From contig NC_080702.1 in assembly GCF_030445035.2 (NCBI RefSeq), positions 29,573,843 to 29,637,842 of the forward strand: a stretch of 64,000 nucleotides of DNA, read 5' to 3'. The notes under the pieces were generated by a model. The model searched no databases. It had not been told where the DNA came from and saw nothing but the letters and a program-made list of their open reading frames with translations. Both the position numbers and the translations under genes were made by a program. Shown piece after piece: positions 43,135 through 54,560 of this stretch. Numbering within the stretch: position 1 is the stretch's first letter; the number at the start of each line of letters is the position of its first letter. The DNA comes from Dasypus novemcinctus. Lineage: Eukaryota; Chordata; Mammalia; Cingulata; Dasypodidae.

Positions 43135-43549
43135 GGAAGCGGACTTGGCCCAGTGGTTAGAGCATCCGCCTACCACATGGAAGGTCCGCGGTTCAAACCC
43201 GGGGCCTCCTTGACCCATGTGGAGCTGGCCCATGCGCAGTGCTGATGCACGCAAGGAGTACCCTGCCACGCAGGGGTGTCCCCCGTGTAGGGGAGCCCCA
43301 CATGCAAGGAGTGCGCCCCGTAAGGAGAGCCGCCCAGCACAAGAGAAAGTGCAGCCCGCCCAGGAATGGTGCCGCACACACGGAGAGCTGACACAACAAG
43401 ATGACGCAACAAAAAGAAACACAGATTCCCATGCCGCTGACAACAGAAGCGGACAAAGAAGAACACACAGCAAATAGACACAGAGAACAGACAACTGGGG
43501 GGGGGGAGAGGGGAGAGAAATAAATAAATAAATCTTTAAAAAAAAAAAA
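43135..43549 (+). repeat. DAS-III-type SINE with short target-site duplication
   Basis: It begins GGAAGCGGACTTGGCCCAGT and is close to the family consensus. It is flanked by GGCAGAG at 43128-43134 and 43550-43556. Confidence 0.92.
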
Positions 43550-43614
43550 GGCAGAGTGGGGAGTATGGAGTATTGTGGGGTGGGGTTGTGATCTGGGGCC
43601 AGAGCCTTCTTTGT

Positions 43615-43790
43615 TGCCCTGTGCGCTGTGGGGTGTTCAGCAGAAATCCTGGCCTCGACCCACTGGATGGCGAGATGGTAGTAGCACTCCCCCCCCCCAA
43701 GCTGGGACCATCCAAAATATCTCCAGACTGGGGGCGGGCACCCCAGCCCCCACTCAGAGCCACTGCCCTAGAGGATGGGGGAGCGAGTCA
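43615..43790 (+). repeat. Ancient eutherian interspersed repeat
   Basis: CTGGCCTCGACCCACTGGAT, then ATATCTCCAGACTGGG, then AGAGCCACTGCCCTAGAGGA. A recognisable old repeat; the class is not certain. Confidence 0.5.
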
Positions 43791-43927
43791 TTGAGGGAAG
43801 GCAGGTCCCTGTGCCATCTGATAGCAGGGGACAGTCAACTTCTCTCATCACCGTTATTCGGTCCCTGGGAAACCCGGTGAACCCTGGCCCCACGGTCTCA
43901 CTCCAGGTTTTCATTTTCCACGGCCAT

Positions 43928-44202
43928 TTTTTTTAATTAATTTTATCCCCTTGCCTTGTGGCTTTTTGCTTGCCGTCGGCTCTCTGTGTCCATTCACGTG
44001 GGGTGGCTGTCCTTACGGGGCGCACTCCTTGTGCGTGGGGCTCCCCTACGCGGGGGACACCCCTGCGTGGCAGGGCACTCCTTGCGCGCATCAGCACTGC
44101 GCATGGCCAGCTCCACACGGGTCAAGGAGGCCCGGGGTATCGAACTCTGGTCCGTCCATATGGTAGACGGACGCTCTATCCGTTGAGCCACTTCTGCTTC
44201 CC
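43928..44202 (-). repeat. DAS-type SINE, internally deleted
   Basis: The body from 44000 onward is standard, but the segment between the tail and 43995 is shortened. Head at 44130-44202. Confidence 0.85.
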
Positions 44203-44368
44203 TCTTCTGTGTTTTTGCTTGTCTCCCTTTTTGTTGCATCACCTTGCTGAGTCGGCTCTCCACGGCATGCGGGCGAGCCTGCCTTCACAAGGAAGCCCCG
44301 GGCCGAGAACCCAGGGCCTCCCGTGTGATAGGCGGGAGCCCAACTTATTGAGCCACAGCCACTTCCCA
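44203..44368 (-). repeat. DAS-type SINE, truncated, adjacent to the previous one
   Basis: The complement has the GGCTGTGGCTCAATAAGTTG head variant (as at 10522). Only the head and part of the body remain. Confidence 0.78.
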
Positions 44369-45220
44369 TTCCACGGCCATTCTTTGCACCAGATCGGGAC
44401 GTTCCTGGAGGCACCTGCGGTGGCGGGAAGTGGGATGGAGCATGCTCACCCTTCAGGGACCAGAGACCTGAGGAGGTGGCACGCTGTCATCACCAAGCAG
44501 ACAGCGATGGGAACCAGGGAGCTCCTGAAAACAAAAACCCGGAGCGCCGATGGGGTGTAAACGGCGCAGTCTTGTTCCCAACTCAGGCGGCGAGAGCGAC
44601 AGGTCTCCGTGGAGCTTTGCTGCAGGCGGGTGGGGGGAGAAGACGAAATTAAAAAGCTAGACACAAATGTGCTGGCGCGTAAGGAAACGAGAATCCGACA
44701 CTCGGCGCGTTGAAATGCAAACAAGATGTCCCCGGGTTTCGCTGGCAGTTCATAAAGGCTGGCGCGGTTCTAATGATTTTAGAGGAGGCGCTGCAAATTA
44801 CTGCCAGATGGGTTGTTGCAGCGGACTTTTCAAATTATGTGCGCTTTAGGGCCAAATGTATCTAAATACACATACATACAGCTCACACATAGAAACACAT
44901 ATATATATAATGTATATAACACATGTAACAGGTACACACGTATATAACGTGCAGATACAAACATGTATGTAACACAGAGATAAACGTTCATTAACAAAGA
45001 CACATACATGTATTATGTAAATATATGATGGCTTAAGACAATGTTGGAAACCTACCACTGCTGGAGACGGTGCATCATCGTGCTTAAAGAGTTGGAAAAG
45101 AAAGGGATGAAATGCCATTTTATGTTTTGTTTTTTTTTCTCTTTTTTACATATTTTTAATTTTTCTTTTTAATTTTTTGCCTTTTTTTTCTTTTTATATT
45201 TATTTTTGAACTGCAATTTT
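44369..45220. other. Non-coding with an ACATAT-type simple repeat
   Basis: 44865-45020 is a degenerate alternating AC/AT/GT simple repeat. 45120-45210 is T-rich. No gene seen. Confidence 0.45.
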
Positions 45221-45231
45221 AAAACAAAATG

Positions 45232-45660
45232 GGGAAGCAGATTTGGCTCAACTGATAGAGCGTCCGCCTACCACATGGGAGGTCCAGGGTTCGAATCCCG
45301 GGCCTCCTGACCCGTGTGGAGCTGGCCCATGCACAAGGAGTGCCGTGCCACGCAGGGGTGTCCCCCACATAGGGGAGCCCCACGCACAAGGAGTGCGCTC
45401 CACAAGGAGAGCCGCCCAGTGTGAAACAAGTGCAGCCTGCCCAGGAATGGCGCCACCCACACGGAGAGCTGACACAGCAAGATGACGCAGCAAGGTGATG
45501 CAACAAAAAGAAACACAGATTCCTGGTTCCACTGACAAGAATGCAAGTGGACACAGAAGAACACACAGCGAATGGACACAGGGAGCAGACGACGGGGGTG
45601 GGAGGGAGAGGGGAGAGAAATAAATAAATAATAAATCTTTAAAAGAATAAAATAAAAAAT
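45232..45660 (+). repeat. DAS-III-type SINE with target-site duplication
   Basis: It begins GGGAAGCAGATTTGGCTCAA and is flanked by AAAACAAAATG at 45221-45231 and 45661-45671. Confidence 0.92.
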
Positions 45661-45671
45661 AAAACAAAATG

Positions 45672-46590
45672 CCCGAGAGGTGACCTGCTGGGTACCGGGG
45701 TTTTTTAGAGAAAATGTTGGGGACACGTGTCTCTGCGCAGGAACAGGTGTCAGCCCATTTTTGTTTCTGCCGGGGCAGAGATGACCTAAGAAGGAGGCTG
45801 CAGGGAACAAGGTATGAAATGCTTTGACTTTCCCAAACCACAGCACAGCACAGCCAGGAAGCAAATACCCGGTGCCACGGTGCACATTGCAATACCCAAG
45901 TACAGAATGAGACGTCTGATTTGGATTCATTTTTATTAGAGCCGTAGAAGGTTTAGATTATCCTACCGAATGGGATGGCCATGGCCCTGGAAGGGGAAGA
46001 GATGGGGGATCTGGAATGAGGTGGGTGGAAGGGAAGTGTGAGATGCTCAGCAGAGATGGGTGAAAATGCGATGGAGTTTGGGGACAGGAGGGTTGGATGG
46101 GACCTGGTTCCCCAGTGGTTGACATATCTCAGATTGTCATCGGCTGAGGGGCAGATAGGAGGTGGGGAATGGGGGCAGTGAGTACAGGTGAGATGTCTTT
46201 GTGTTGGAAGCCAGGTCCAAAGCCTGCACTGTCCAACTGTGGCTCGTGAAATTAGAGGAAACGAACGCTTCCGTTCTTTGCCCATCCCAGCCACCTTTCA
46301 GTAGCACCCGTGGCCCGTGGCTAACCTTTTGGGAAGCACAGACACAGAACATTTCCTCCATCAGAGAAAGTGTCAGTGGACGGTGATGCCCTAAACCACG
46401 TCTAAAAAGGCGTTTTGGAGACTCAGGGAAATTTGAAGATACACTTGGTATTGCACAATATAAGGAATAAATATATTTTGGTAGCTGTGAAAATGGTGTT
46501 GGGATTACGTGGGATAATGTCCTTATTTTTCAGAGGTGCATGTTTTAGTAGAACAAAGTGAAAAATCATGTCAGTAAGGCTTATTTTTTT
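45672..46590. other. Intergenic DNA with one old repeat
   Basis: 46205-46380 resembles an old mammalian repeat (TGCACTGTCCAACTGTGGCT). The remainder was not recognised and no exon was seen. Confidence 0.35.
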
Positions 46591-46591
46591 A

Positions 46592-46652
46592 AAAGATTTA
46601 TTTCCCCCCCACCCACATTGTCTGCTCTCTCTGTCCATTCATTATGTGTTTC
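46592..46652 (-). repeat. DAS-type SINE tail fragment
   Basis: Only the tail and 3' body complement remain (AAAGATTTATTTCC, then TTGTCTGCTCTCTCTGTCCA). Confidence 0.6.
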
Positions 46653-46735
46653 AGAAAGGTTTAAATGAGTGTGCATGAAGCACTTAGCATGGAATCAGAC
46701 ATATATTAAGTCCTCAATAAATGTTAGCACCCATT
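46653..46735 (+). repeat. MIR 3' end
   Basis: ATGAAGCACTTAGCATGGAA and TAAGTCCTCAATAAATGTTAGC suit the 3' end of MIR. Confidence 0.6.
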
Positions 46736-46739
46736 AATA

Positions 46740-47870
46740 AAGAAGTCTGGAGAAAAGGCAAAGCGAGGAAAAATATTTACAACTCATTTCACAGTCAATG
46801 GGAAAATCTCCTTCATATATAAAGAGCACCTAGAAATCAAGAAGAAAAAGATCGACCACCCAAAAGAATAGTGGGCAGTGAGGGTGACAGAGAAAACTAT
46901 ATATAGCCTTTAAACCCATGGAAACATGCTTCTTCTTGCTTGTGTTAAGGGAAATGCAAAATTTCCCTTCTCTGACATACCATTTTTTACCCATGATATT
47001 GGCAGAAATCCAAAGTTTGATAAGACGCTGTGGAGAAAAGACTTGCTTATTCCTCACCAGAGAAATTTGGCAACACTCGTAAAAATCACAAAAGCACATG
47101 GTCCTCGAGCCAGAAATCCCACTTTTGGGAATTTATCTGCCGACACACTTGCATTTGGGCAAAATGAAGTTTGTACAAGGCTCTTCACTGCAGGGTCAGC
47201 TTAAGAGCAAACAGATGAAAACAGCTGAAGTGTCCACTCTGGGAATGAAATAAGCTCTGGGGCAGTCACACAAGGAAATACTGTACACGTGTTTAAAAAA
47301 AAAATCAACAAGGATGCAAAAACGAGAGACTTGAGCAGGGGAGCTCTCCAGTATGAATTAAGTGAAAAAAGGAAGGTACACAAAAACGCTCCCTTCGAGC
47401 GGAGGTGGCTCGAGCCGTGGGGCGCCTCCCTCCCACGTGGGAGGTCCCGGGTTCGGTTCCCGGTGCCTCCTAAAAAAAGGAGACGAGCGGACAACGAACA
47501 GACACAGAGAGAAGACGAGCGGACAACGAACAGACACAGAGAGCAGACGAGCGGACAACGAACAGACACAGAGAGCAGACGAGCGGACAACGAACAGACA
47601 CAGAGAGCAGACAGTGAGCACAAGCAACGAGGGGGGTGGGGAGAAAGAAATAAAAATAAATCCTCAAAACCAAAACAAAAAAACATTCCCAGGGAGAGAG
47701 TGGGGATTTGCATTCCTATGTGTATACGTGCACAGAAATTCTAGAACCATCCTCGGGAGATCAAGAGTGGCAGTTATCTGTGGGAGAGAGGAGGGAACTG
47801 GGAATGGGCAAGAACGATGCAGCATAAACCTCCTACTTGTGGGGTTTTGAATCACGTCAAGTAGTTAACC
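46740..47870 (+). repeat. Old L1/HAL1-type fragment split by a SINE
   Basis: 46790-47290 carries L1 3' phrases (GAGCACCTAGAAATCAAGAA, GACGCTGTGGAGAAAAGACT, CACTTTTGGGAATTTATCTG). The right part (47690-47870) continues after the SINE at 47392-47672. Confidence 0.6.
47392..47672 (+). repeat. DAS-type SINE with expanded 32-bp internal repeats
   Basis: Head GAGCGGAGGTGGCTCGAGCC, near-perfect B box GGGTTCGGTTCCCGG. The body is replaced by four 32-bp units starting at 47482, 47514, 47546 and 47578 (each opening GACGAGCGGACAACGAACAG), then the usual tail. Confidence 0.85.
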
Positions 47871-48069
47871 ATTCAAAATTAAAGTGAAGTTGGAAAGTAT
47901 GGAGAGACTGGCTCTATTTGGGTAAGCTGAGCAAACTAAGAAGAACAACAACATAGTAATGACTCGATGCACAGACGACGATTCCTAATCCTTAGTTTAT
48001 TCGTTTCCTGGGGACGCTGCAGCAAATTCCCACAAACCAGGTGGCTGACAACCACAGATAGTTATTCTT
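47871..48069. other. Short non-coding stretch
   Basis: 48000-48065 looks like the start of an old mammalian repeat (GTTTCCTGGGGACGCTGCAG). Nothing else recognised. Confidence 0.3.
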
Positions 48070-48494
48070 TTTTTTTTTATTTTTTATAAGATTTATTTAT
48101 TTATTTATTTATTTCTCTCCCCCTCCCCCCGGTTGTCCGTTCTCTGTGTCTATTTGCTGCGTCTTCTTTTGTCCACTTCTCTTGCTGTCAGCGGCACGGG
48201 AATCTGTGTTTCTCTTTGTTGCGTCATCTTGCTGTGTCAGCTCTCCATGTGTGCGGCGCCATTCCTGGTCAGGCTGCTCTTTCTTTTCACGCTGGGCGGC
48301 TTTCCTCACGGGCGCACTCCTTGCGCGTGGGGCTTCCCCACGCGGGGGACACCCTTGCGTGGCACGGCACTCCTTGCGTGCATCAGCACTGCGCTTGGGC
48401 CAGCTCCACACGGGTCAAGGAGGCCCGGGGTTTGAACCGCGGACTCCCATGTGGTAGGCGGATGCTCTATCCTTTGAGCCATGTCCGCTTCCCA
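48070..48494 (-). repeat. DAS-III-type SINE
   Basis: Full minus-strand copy with a (ATTT)n tail complement at 48091-48112. Confidence 0.9.
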
Positions 48495-49070
48495 GTAAGT
48501 GTATAGTATTAGTTGTGAACTTACAAAACAAATATCTATAAATCACACAGGATTCTCATCACTCACTCTACCTCGCATTGTTGTTCAACCTTTTTAACGA
48601 ATGATTAAAGAGCGTTGTCAAAATATTACTATGAACCGAAGGATTTCCCCCCCAACCCACCCCGGTATTATTATCTTTATATCATTTATATATGAGTATA
48701 CATAAAAAATTAAGTGTACGCTAAAAGTTGTCAACTGGCAAAAGTTGTCAACTGGTGGACGGTTGATGTGTGATGTTATGCAAAGACTCTTTTTGCAAAT
48801 GAGATCACGTCGTGGGTTCGAGAGAAGAGGGCAGAAGGGCACGTCCCTGGAGGAGCTACTGGGAGAAGACGGCATATTATTCATCAGCCCTTTAGAAGTG
48901 GCACAATCAGATGTGTCTCCGGCCTCCGGGAGCCCTGTCCTCGGCCTGAGATGCCCACGGGAGGCCACTTCAGGCCAGGAGTTTGTCACAAACAAAAGGG
49001 CAAAGGGATAAACTTCGCCTCCAGAGAGAAGGTGTCAAGTAGGAATAACATTTAAACCGCCTGGACTGTT
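48495..49070. other. Non-coding, nothing recognised
   Basis: There is a small direct repeat at 48728-48752 (AAAGTTGTCAACTGG twice, 15 bp). No exon seen. Confidence 0.35.
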
Positions 49071-49074
49071 TTGA

Positions 49075-49195
49075 GAATCGCAGATGCTCGCTCTTGTATC
49101 TGACAGATGGAAAAGGCCGAAGCACAGAGAGGTTAAGTGAGCTGCCCCTGGGTCACACAGCGGGCAAGGGGCAGAGTTGGGAGGCCGACCCCGGC
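49075..49195 (-). repeat. MIR SINE
   Basis: AGCACAGAGAGGTTAAGTGA and GGTCACACAGCGGGCAAGGG mark a minus-strand MIR. Confidence 0.75.
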
Positions 49196-49994
49196 CCGCC
49201 CATCACCACGGTGCGCGAGTCAGGGGTGTTGTTGCAAATTGAGGTGAAATCCGCGTGACATCAAATTAACCACTTCAGAGTGGACAATCCAGTGGCGTTT
49301 TAGTACAGCCCCAAAGTTGCACGACCACCGCGTCTATCTAGTTACATTTTCGTTACCCCAAAAGAAGACCCTGCGCTCATCAGCAGTGACTCCCCATTTC
49401 TTTTCCCCCAGCCCCCCGAAACCAGCAATAAGCTTTCTCCCCTCTGCCCTAAATGGAGAAGTTGTGGGTTTACAGAACAATTGTGCACAAAATGAAGGAT
49501 TTCCATACACCCCTGCCCCCTTGCCTGGGTGTGGCACATTTGTGACAGTTGCGAGCACATTTTTATAACTGTACTATTCATTAATGTCCATGGTTTAACT
49601 TAGGGTTGGCTGGTGGTGTGGATTTTCTTTTTAGTGTTTCTTTTGTTACTCTACATACAATGTAACATTTCCCCTTGTAATCACATTCAGATACATATGT
49701 CAGTGTTGATAATTGCAGTCACAATATGGAGCTCCCATCACCACTGTCCATTAGCAAAATGTTTCCATCGTTCCCAACAGGAGCCCTGCACATTTTAAGC
49801 CTTAACTTTCCATACCCTGTCCCCACCCCACCCTCTGGTAACGTTGATTCTAGATTCTGACTCGTTGAGTTTGCTGGTTCTGTTTTAAATCAGTGAGATG
49901 ACGCACTATTTGTCCTTCTGTGTCTCGCTTATTTCGCTCGACACAATCTCTTCAAGGTTCATCCGTGTTGTCACATGCATCAGGAGTTCATTTT

Positions 49995-50083
49995 TTTGGG
50001 GGGTGTGGGGGGTGTGGAGGGCTGAACCCGGGACCTTGTATGTGGGAAGCTAGTGCTCAACCACTGAGCCACATCGGCTTCCC
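49995..50083 (-). repeat. Monomeric tRNA-like SINE in L1
   Basis: The complement carries TGGCTCAGTGGTTGAGCAC and GGGTTCAGCCC. A G-rich run (49998-50020) occupies the tail side. Confidence 0.72.
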
Positions 50084-50141
50084 CGAGTTGGTTTTATCGT
50101 TTATTTCACTTGTTTGTGTTTGTTTTTTTTCCGAAGGCACC

Positions 50142-50470
50142 AGAAGGGAAGCGGATTTGGCTCAACTGATAGAGCGTTCCGCCTACCACATAGGATGTCC
50201 AGGGTTCAAACCCCGGCCCTCCTGGCCCGTGTGGAACTGGCCCATGCGCAGTGCTGATGTGCGCAAGGAGTGCCGTGCCACGCGGTGCCCAGAAGTGGCG
50301 CCGCACACGCGGAGAGCTGACGCAGCAAGATGATGCCACAAAAAAGAGACACAGATTCCCGGTGCCACTGACAAGAATGCAAGGAGACACAGAAGAACAC
50401 ACAGCGAGTGGACACAGAGAGCAGGCAAGGAAGGGGAGAGGGGAAGAGGAGAGAAATAAATTGGGAAGAA
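50142..50470 (+). repeat. DAS-III-type SINE with an internal deletion
   Basis: Head GGGAAGCGGATTTGGCTCAA. About 90 bases of the usual body are missing between CCACGCG (50280) and the GGCGCCGCACAC segment. Confidence 0.85.
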
Positions 50471-50473
50471 AAA

Positions 50474-50556
50474 AAAAGAAGGCACCAGGAAACAAACTGG
50501 GACCTCCCATGTGGGAGGCGGGTGCTCAACTGCTTGAGTCACATCTGCACCCCAGG
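50474..50556 (-). repeat. Monomeric tRNA-like SINE
   Basis: The complement has a GACTCAAGCAGTTGAGCACC head. It ends with the T-tract complement at 50468-50480. Confidence 0.7.
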
Positions 50557-51514
50557 AATTCGTTCCTTATTATGGCTGAATAATATTCTATGATATACAG
50601 ACACCGTATTTTATGTATCCATTCAGCAGTTGATGGACACCTCAGTTGCTTCCATCTTTTGGCAATTGTGAATAATGCCACTGTGAACCTCAGGATGCAA
50701 ATAATCTGGGCGAGCCCCTGCTTTAAATTCTTTAGGGTATCTAGCTACTAGGAGGATTGCCGGGTCATGTGGTAGTTCTATACTTAGCTTTCTGAGGGAC
50801 TGCCAAATTGTCTTCCTCAGCGGCTGCCCCATTTTACATTCCCACCAACAATGAACGGGTATCCCTATTTCTCCACATCCTCTCCAACGCTTGTTATTTT
50901 CTGTTGTTTTTTTTAAATAGCAACCGTTCTAATGGGTGTGAAATGGTATCTCACTGTGGTTTTGATTTGCATTTCCTTGATGGCTAAGGACGTCGAGCAT
51001 CTTTTCATATGCTTTCTGCCCAGTTGTGTATCTTCTTTGAAGATATGTCTATTCAAGTCTCTTGCCCATTTTTTAATCGGTTGCCCTTGTGTTGTTAAGT
51101 TGAAGGATTTCTTTATATATACTGGATAGTAATCCTTTACCGGATATGTGGTTTCCAAGTATTTTCTACCATCGTGTAGGCTGTATTTTTACTTTCATGA
51201 TAAAGTCCTTTGAGGAACAAAAGTGTTTTACGTAATATTTTGATGAGGTCCTATTTGTCTATTTTTCCTTTTCTTGCTTGGGTGTAAAGTCTAAGAAACC
51301 GTTGCCTAATGCGAGGTCCCAAAGAGGCTTCCCCATGCTTTCCCCTAGAAATTTCACAACCCTGGTTCTTACATTTAGGTCTTTGATCCATTTTGAGTGG
51401 ATTTTTTAATATGGTGTGAGGTAGGGGTCCTCACTCATTCTTTCTCACATGGGCATCCAGTTTTTCCCAGCACCATTTGTTGAAGAGACTATTTTTTCCC
51501 AACTGATTCCCAAA

Positions 51515-51650
51515 AATCAGTTGACGGGGGATGGGAGGGGTGGGGAGCGGAGTATATGGGAACCTCTTATTTTTTTTCAATGTGACATTTTGTGTGATCT
51601 ACGTATCTTTAAAAAAAAAGATAATAACAGATTAAAAAAAAAAAATCCAT
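51515..51650 (+). repeat. L1-3'UTR-like 3' end
   Basis: G-rich tract 51520-51550, then GAGTATATGGGAACCTCTTA and TGTGACATTTTGTGTGATCT. Confidence 0.7.
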
Positions 51651-51751
51651 TGACCGTAAATGTGAGGGTTGATTTCTGAACTCTCAATTAGCTTCCATTG
51701 GTCAATAAGTCTGTCTTTGTGCCAGTACCATGTTGTTGTTGTTGTTGTTGT

Positions 51752-52090
51752 TTTAAGATTTATTTATTCATTTATTTCTCTCGCCTCCCCGCCCCCACCC
51801 CAGTTGTCTGTTCTCTGTGTCTATTTGTTGCGTCTTCTTCTTTGTCCTCTTCTGTTGTTGTCAGCGGCACGGGAATCTGTGTCTCTTTTTGTTGCGTCAT
51901 CTTGCTGCGCCAGCTCTCCGTATGGGCCAGCACTCCTGCGTGGGGCAGCACTCTGCACAGGCCAGCACTCTGTGTGGGCCAACTTGCCCCATGGGTCAGC
52001 TCTCCTTCACCAGGAGGCCCTGGGCATTGAGCCCTGGACCTCCTATATGGTAGACAGGAGCCCAGTTGCCTCAGCCACATCTGCTTCCCT
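51752..52090 (-). repeat. DAS-type SINE
   Basis: Minus-strand copy with a shortened body (tandem GGCCAGCACTC units at 51926-51985). A (GTT)n microsatellite (51732-51752) adjoins its tail. Confidence 0.82.
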
Positions 52091-52965
52091 AAGGTGAGTT
52101 TCTTGCAGACAGGATATAGTTGAGTCATGCTTTTTAATACATTCTGCTAATCTTTGCCTTTTAACTTGAGAGTTTAATCCGTTTACATTTAAAGTCACTA
52201 CTTGTAATACAGGTTTCTCTTCTGCCATTTTGCTATTTAGCCTTTGTAAGTATTCAACCTTTTATGGCCCTCACTTCTGTTAAAGTCTACTTTTATATTT
52301 ATTTGCTTTCTTGTGTTGTACCATTTTGAGTGCCTTCTCATTTCTATGCGGACAGGTTTTTCATCTGTTTTCCTTGTGGTTACTATAGGGTTAAAATTTA
52401 ACATCCTAAATATATGAAACAATTCTATTTGGTTTGATGTCAACTTAACTTTAATAGCATGCACAAATACTTTTCCTATACCCCTCCTATACCACCACTT
52501 TTTTGGTACTTGTTATCACTTTCATCTTTGTATGTTGTATGTCCAAATGCCTAGATTTATCATTACTTCTCATGCATTTGCATTTTAGCACCTGTAGGAA
52601 GTAAGAAGTAGAACAACATAACAAAAATAAATAAATACAATAAAATAATACTGGCCCAATCTCTTTTCTAATTCTACAGATACCTATTCTGGACTTTTCA
52701 TATAACTGGAATCAAACAATAGGTGGCCTTTTGTGTCTAGCTTCTTTCACTCAGCGTGCTTTCTAGGCTCATCCATGTTGTAACACGGATAAAAGCTTTT
52801 TCAATGATATTCCATTGTTTGGATGGACCACATTTGGTTTGTCCATTGATCTGCTGATGGACACATGGGTGTTTCCACCTGTGGCTCTTGAGAGTAACAC
52901 TCGAGTGAACATGTGTGTGTATAAGGATTTGTTTTCATTCCTATTTTCAGTTATTTGGGGCATGA
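52091..52965 (-). repeat. L1 fragments (minus)
   Basis: 52095-52480 matches internal L1 ORF2 (TTGCAGACAGGATATAGTTG). 52670-52965 matches the L1 3' UTR (TGGAATCAAACAATAGGTGG, CCATTGATCTGCTGATGGAC). Confidence 0.7.
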
Positions 52966-52969
52966 TAAC

Positions 52970-53540
52970 GTAGCAGTTAGGCATTGCTTATGAATTCCAA
53001 AAACAGTTATTGGATTATGTTTGTAAACTGGTCTGCCAGAGATATCGCTTTTAATTGATTAAATTGTGATTAGGGTTTTGATTGGGCCACATCAGTAGGG
53101 CATTGAGTCCCCACCCGTGGAAACTCACAGAAAAAAGACATCGCAAAGGACACAGTTGGGAGATTGGAACTGGAGCCCAAGAAGTGAATGCACAGAAGAG
53201 CACACAGGAATAGGGATGGCTCCTTAGACACGACAGAAGCCCTGAGGAGAGAGACAGAGCTGTTCACCTGCTGGTCTACTGCTGGCCTTGTGAAGAGAGC
53301 ACAGCAGCTGAGCCCAGAGAGAAACAGAGCCCCGAGAATAGAGGAACCCAGGAAGCCTGAACCCTCGCAGACATCGGCAGCCATCTTGCCCCAACACGTG
53401 GAAATAGATTTTGGTGAGGGAAGTAACTTGTGCTTTATGGCCTGGTATCTGTAAGCTCCTACCTCAAATAAATACCCTTTATAAAATCTAACAGATGTCT
53501 GGTATTTTGCATCAGCACCACTCTGGCTGATTAATATAGA
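52970..53540 (+). repeat. Interspersed repeat, GCATCAGC 3'-end family, near full length
   Basis: It opens GTAGCAGTTAGGCATTGCTT, GAATTCCAAAAACAGTTATT and ends ATAAATACCCTTTATAAAAT, TTTTGCATCAGCACC, CTCTGGCTGATTAATATAG. There is no interrupting SINE, so it is the best single copy for defining the family. Confidence 0.65.
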
Positions 53541-53619
53541 TAACAACACTTTTTACAAAGTTTCTTTACAAAATTGTTGCTTCTGAGCCCTCTCAGAGGA
53601 CAGAGGTACAAAACATATG

Positions 53620-54110
53620 TTTGTATGCTCTGATTTCATGTGTCCATTTGGCTGGCTTATGATGCCCAGTTGTTTGGTCAAGCAAGCCCTGGCCTGATTG
53701 TTACTATGAGGGTCTAGCATGGATTTAACTCATCAGTCAGTTGGTTGCATCTACAATCAACAAAGGACATAGCATGGATTTAAATCGTCAGTTGGTTGCA
53801 TCTACAATCAACAAAGGACGATTGCCTTCAACAATGATAGAAATCTCATCCGATCAGGAGAAGCCCTGAAAGGGAGGACTGAGGGTTCTGGCAGTCAGAA
53901 TGAAGAATTGTTATCTCTACCTCAGAAAGCCAGTTTCTCCTGGGGAATTCAAGATCTCCTTCACCGAGTCCCCAACTTGCGGACTGACCTGTGGATTTCA
54001 GATTTGCCAATCTCCATGGTTGCTTGAACCTATTCCTACAATAGACATCTTAATATTTGTGTATGTATGTCCTGTCACTTCTGTTTTTCTGAAGAACAAT
54101 GTCTAATACA
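53620..54110 (+). repeat. Ancient eutherian repeat with a 50-bp tandem duplication
   Basis: GTGTCCATTTGGCTGGCTTA and GCCCAGTTGTTTGGTCAAGC open a known type of old mammalian repeat. AGCATGGATTTAA..CAACAAAGGAC is duplicated at 53716-53770 and 53771-53820. Confidence 0.5.
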
Positions 54111-54224
54111 GACCCTAACCCACTATAGACAGTATCTACTTTTTTTTTTTTAAAGCAGTAATTAACAGCTGAGAGGGTCTAGAAGCAACGACACCCTAGG
54201 AGCATGAGCTCACTTCACATCTAA

Positions 54225-54560
54225 ATCTTTTTTTTTTTTTTTTTTATTTTTTTTATTTTTTATTTTATTATTTTTTTAATGTTTCTTTTTTTTTTTTATT
54301 GACTTTGTAATAATATTACATTAAAAATATATATGTGAGGTCCCATTCAACCCCACCCCCCCCACCCCCCTCTCCCCCCCCCAGCAACACTCCCTCCCAT
54401 CATCATGACACATCCATTGGATTTGGTAAGTACATCTTTGGGCACCTCTGCACCTCATGGTCAATGGTCCACATCATGGCCCATACTCTCCCCCATTCCA
54501 TCCAGTGGGCCCTGTGAGGATTTACAATGTCCGGTGATCATCCCCGAGGCGCCTTCACAT
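54225..54560 (-). repeat. L1-3'UTR-like repeat
   Basis: T-rich tail complement 54225-54300, then a C-rich tract (54345-54380) and GACACATCCATTGGATTTGG, as in 3665-3967. The common frame is preserved in phase but holds two stops. Confidence 0.65.

Larger units (their letters stand above)
49225..51510 (-). repeat. L1 3' region (minus) broken by a nest of three SINEs
   Basis: 49245-49985 (AAATTAACCACTTCAGAGTG, ATTTGTCCTTCTGTGTCTCG) and 50557-51510 (TTATTATGGCTGAATAATAT, TTCCCAGCACCATTTGTTGA) are consecutive parts of an L1 3' UTR and ORF2 end. Three tRNA-derived SINEs occupy 49995-50556. Confidence 0.8.

Noticed and set aside
47482-47609. Possible CRISPR-like array
   Set aside because: The units are contiguous tandem repeats without unique spacers, inside a SINE in a mammalian genome.
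47289-47850. Charged, repetitive frames (RADNEQTQR-like)
   Set aside because: They are produced by the 32-bp tandem units in a SINE. The period shifts the frame at every unit.
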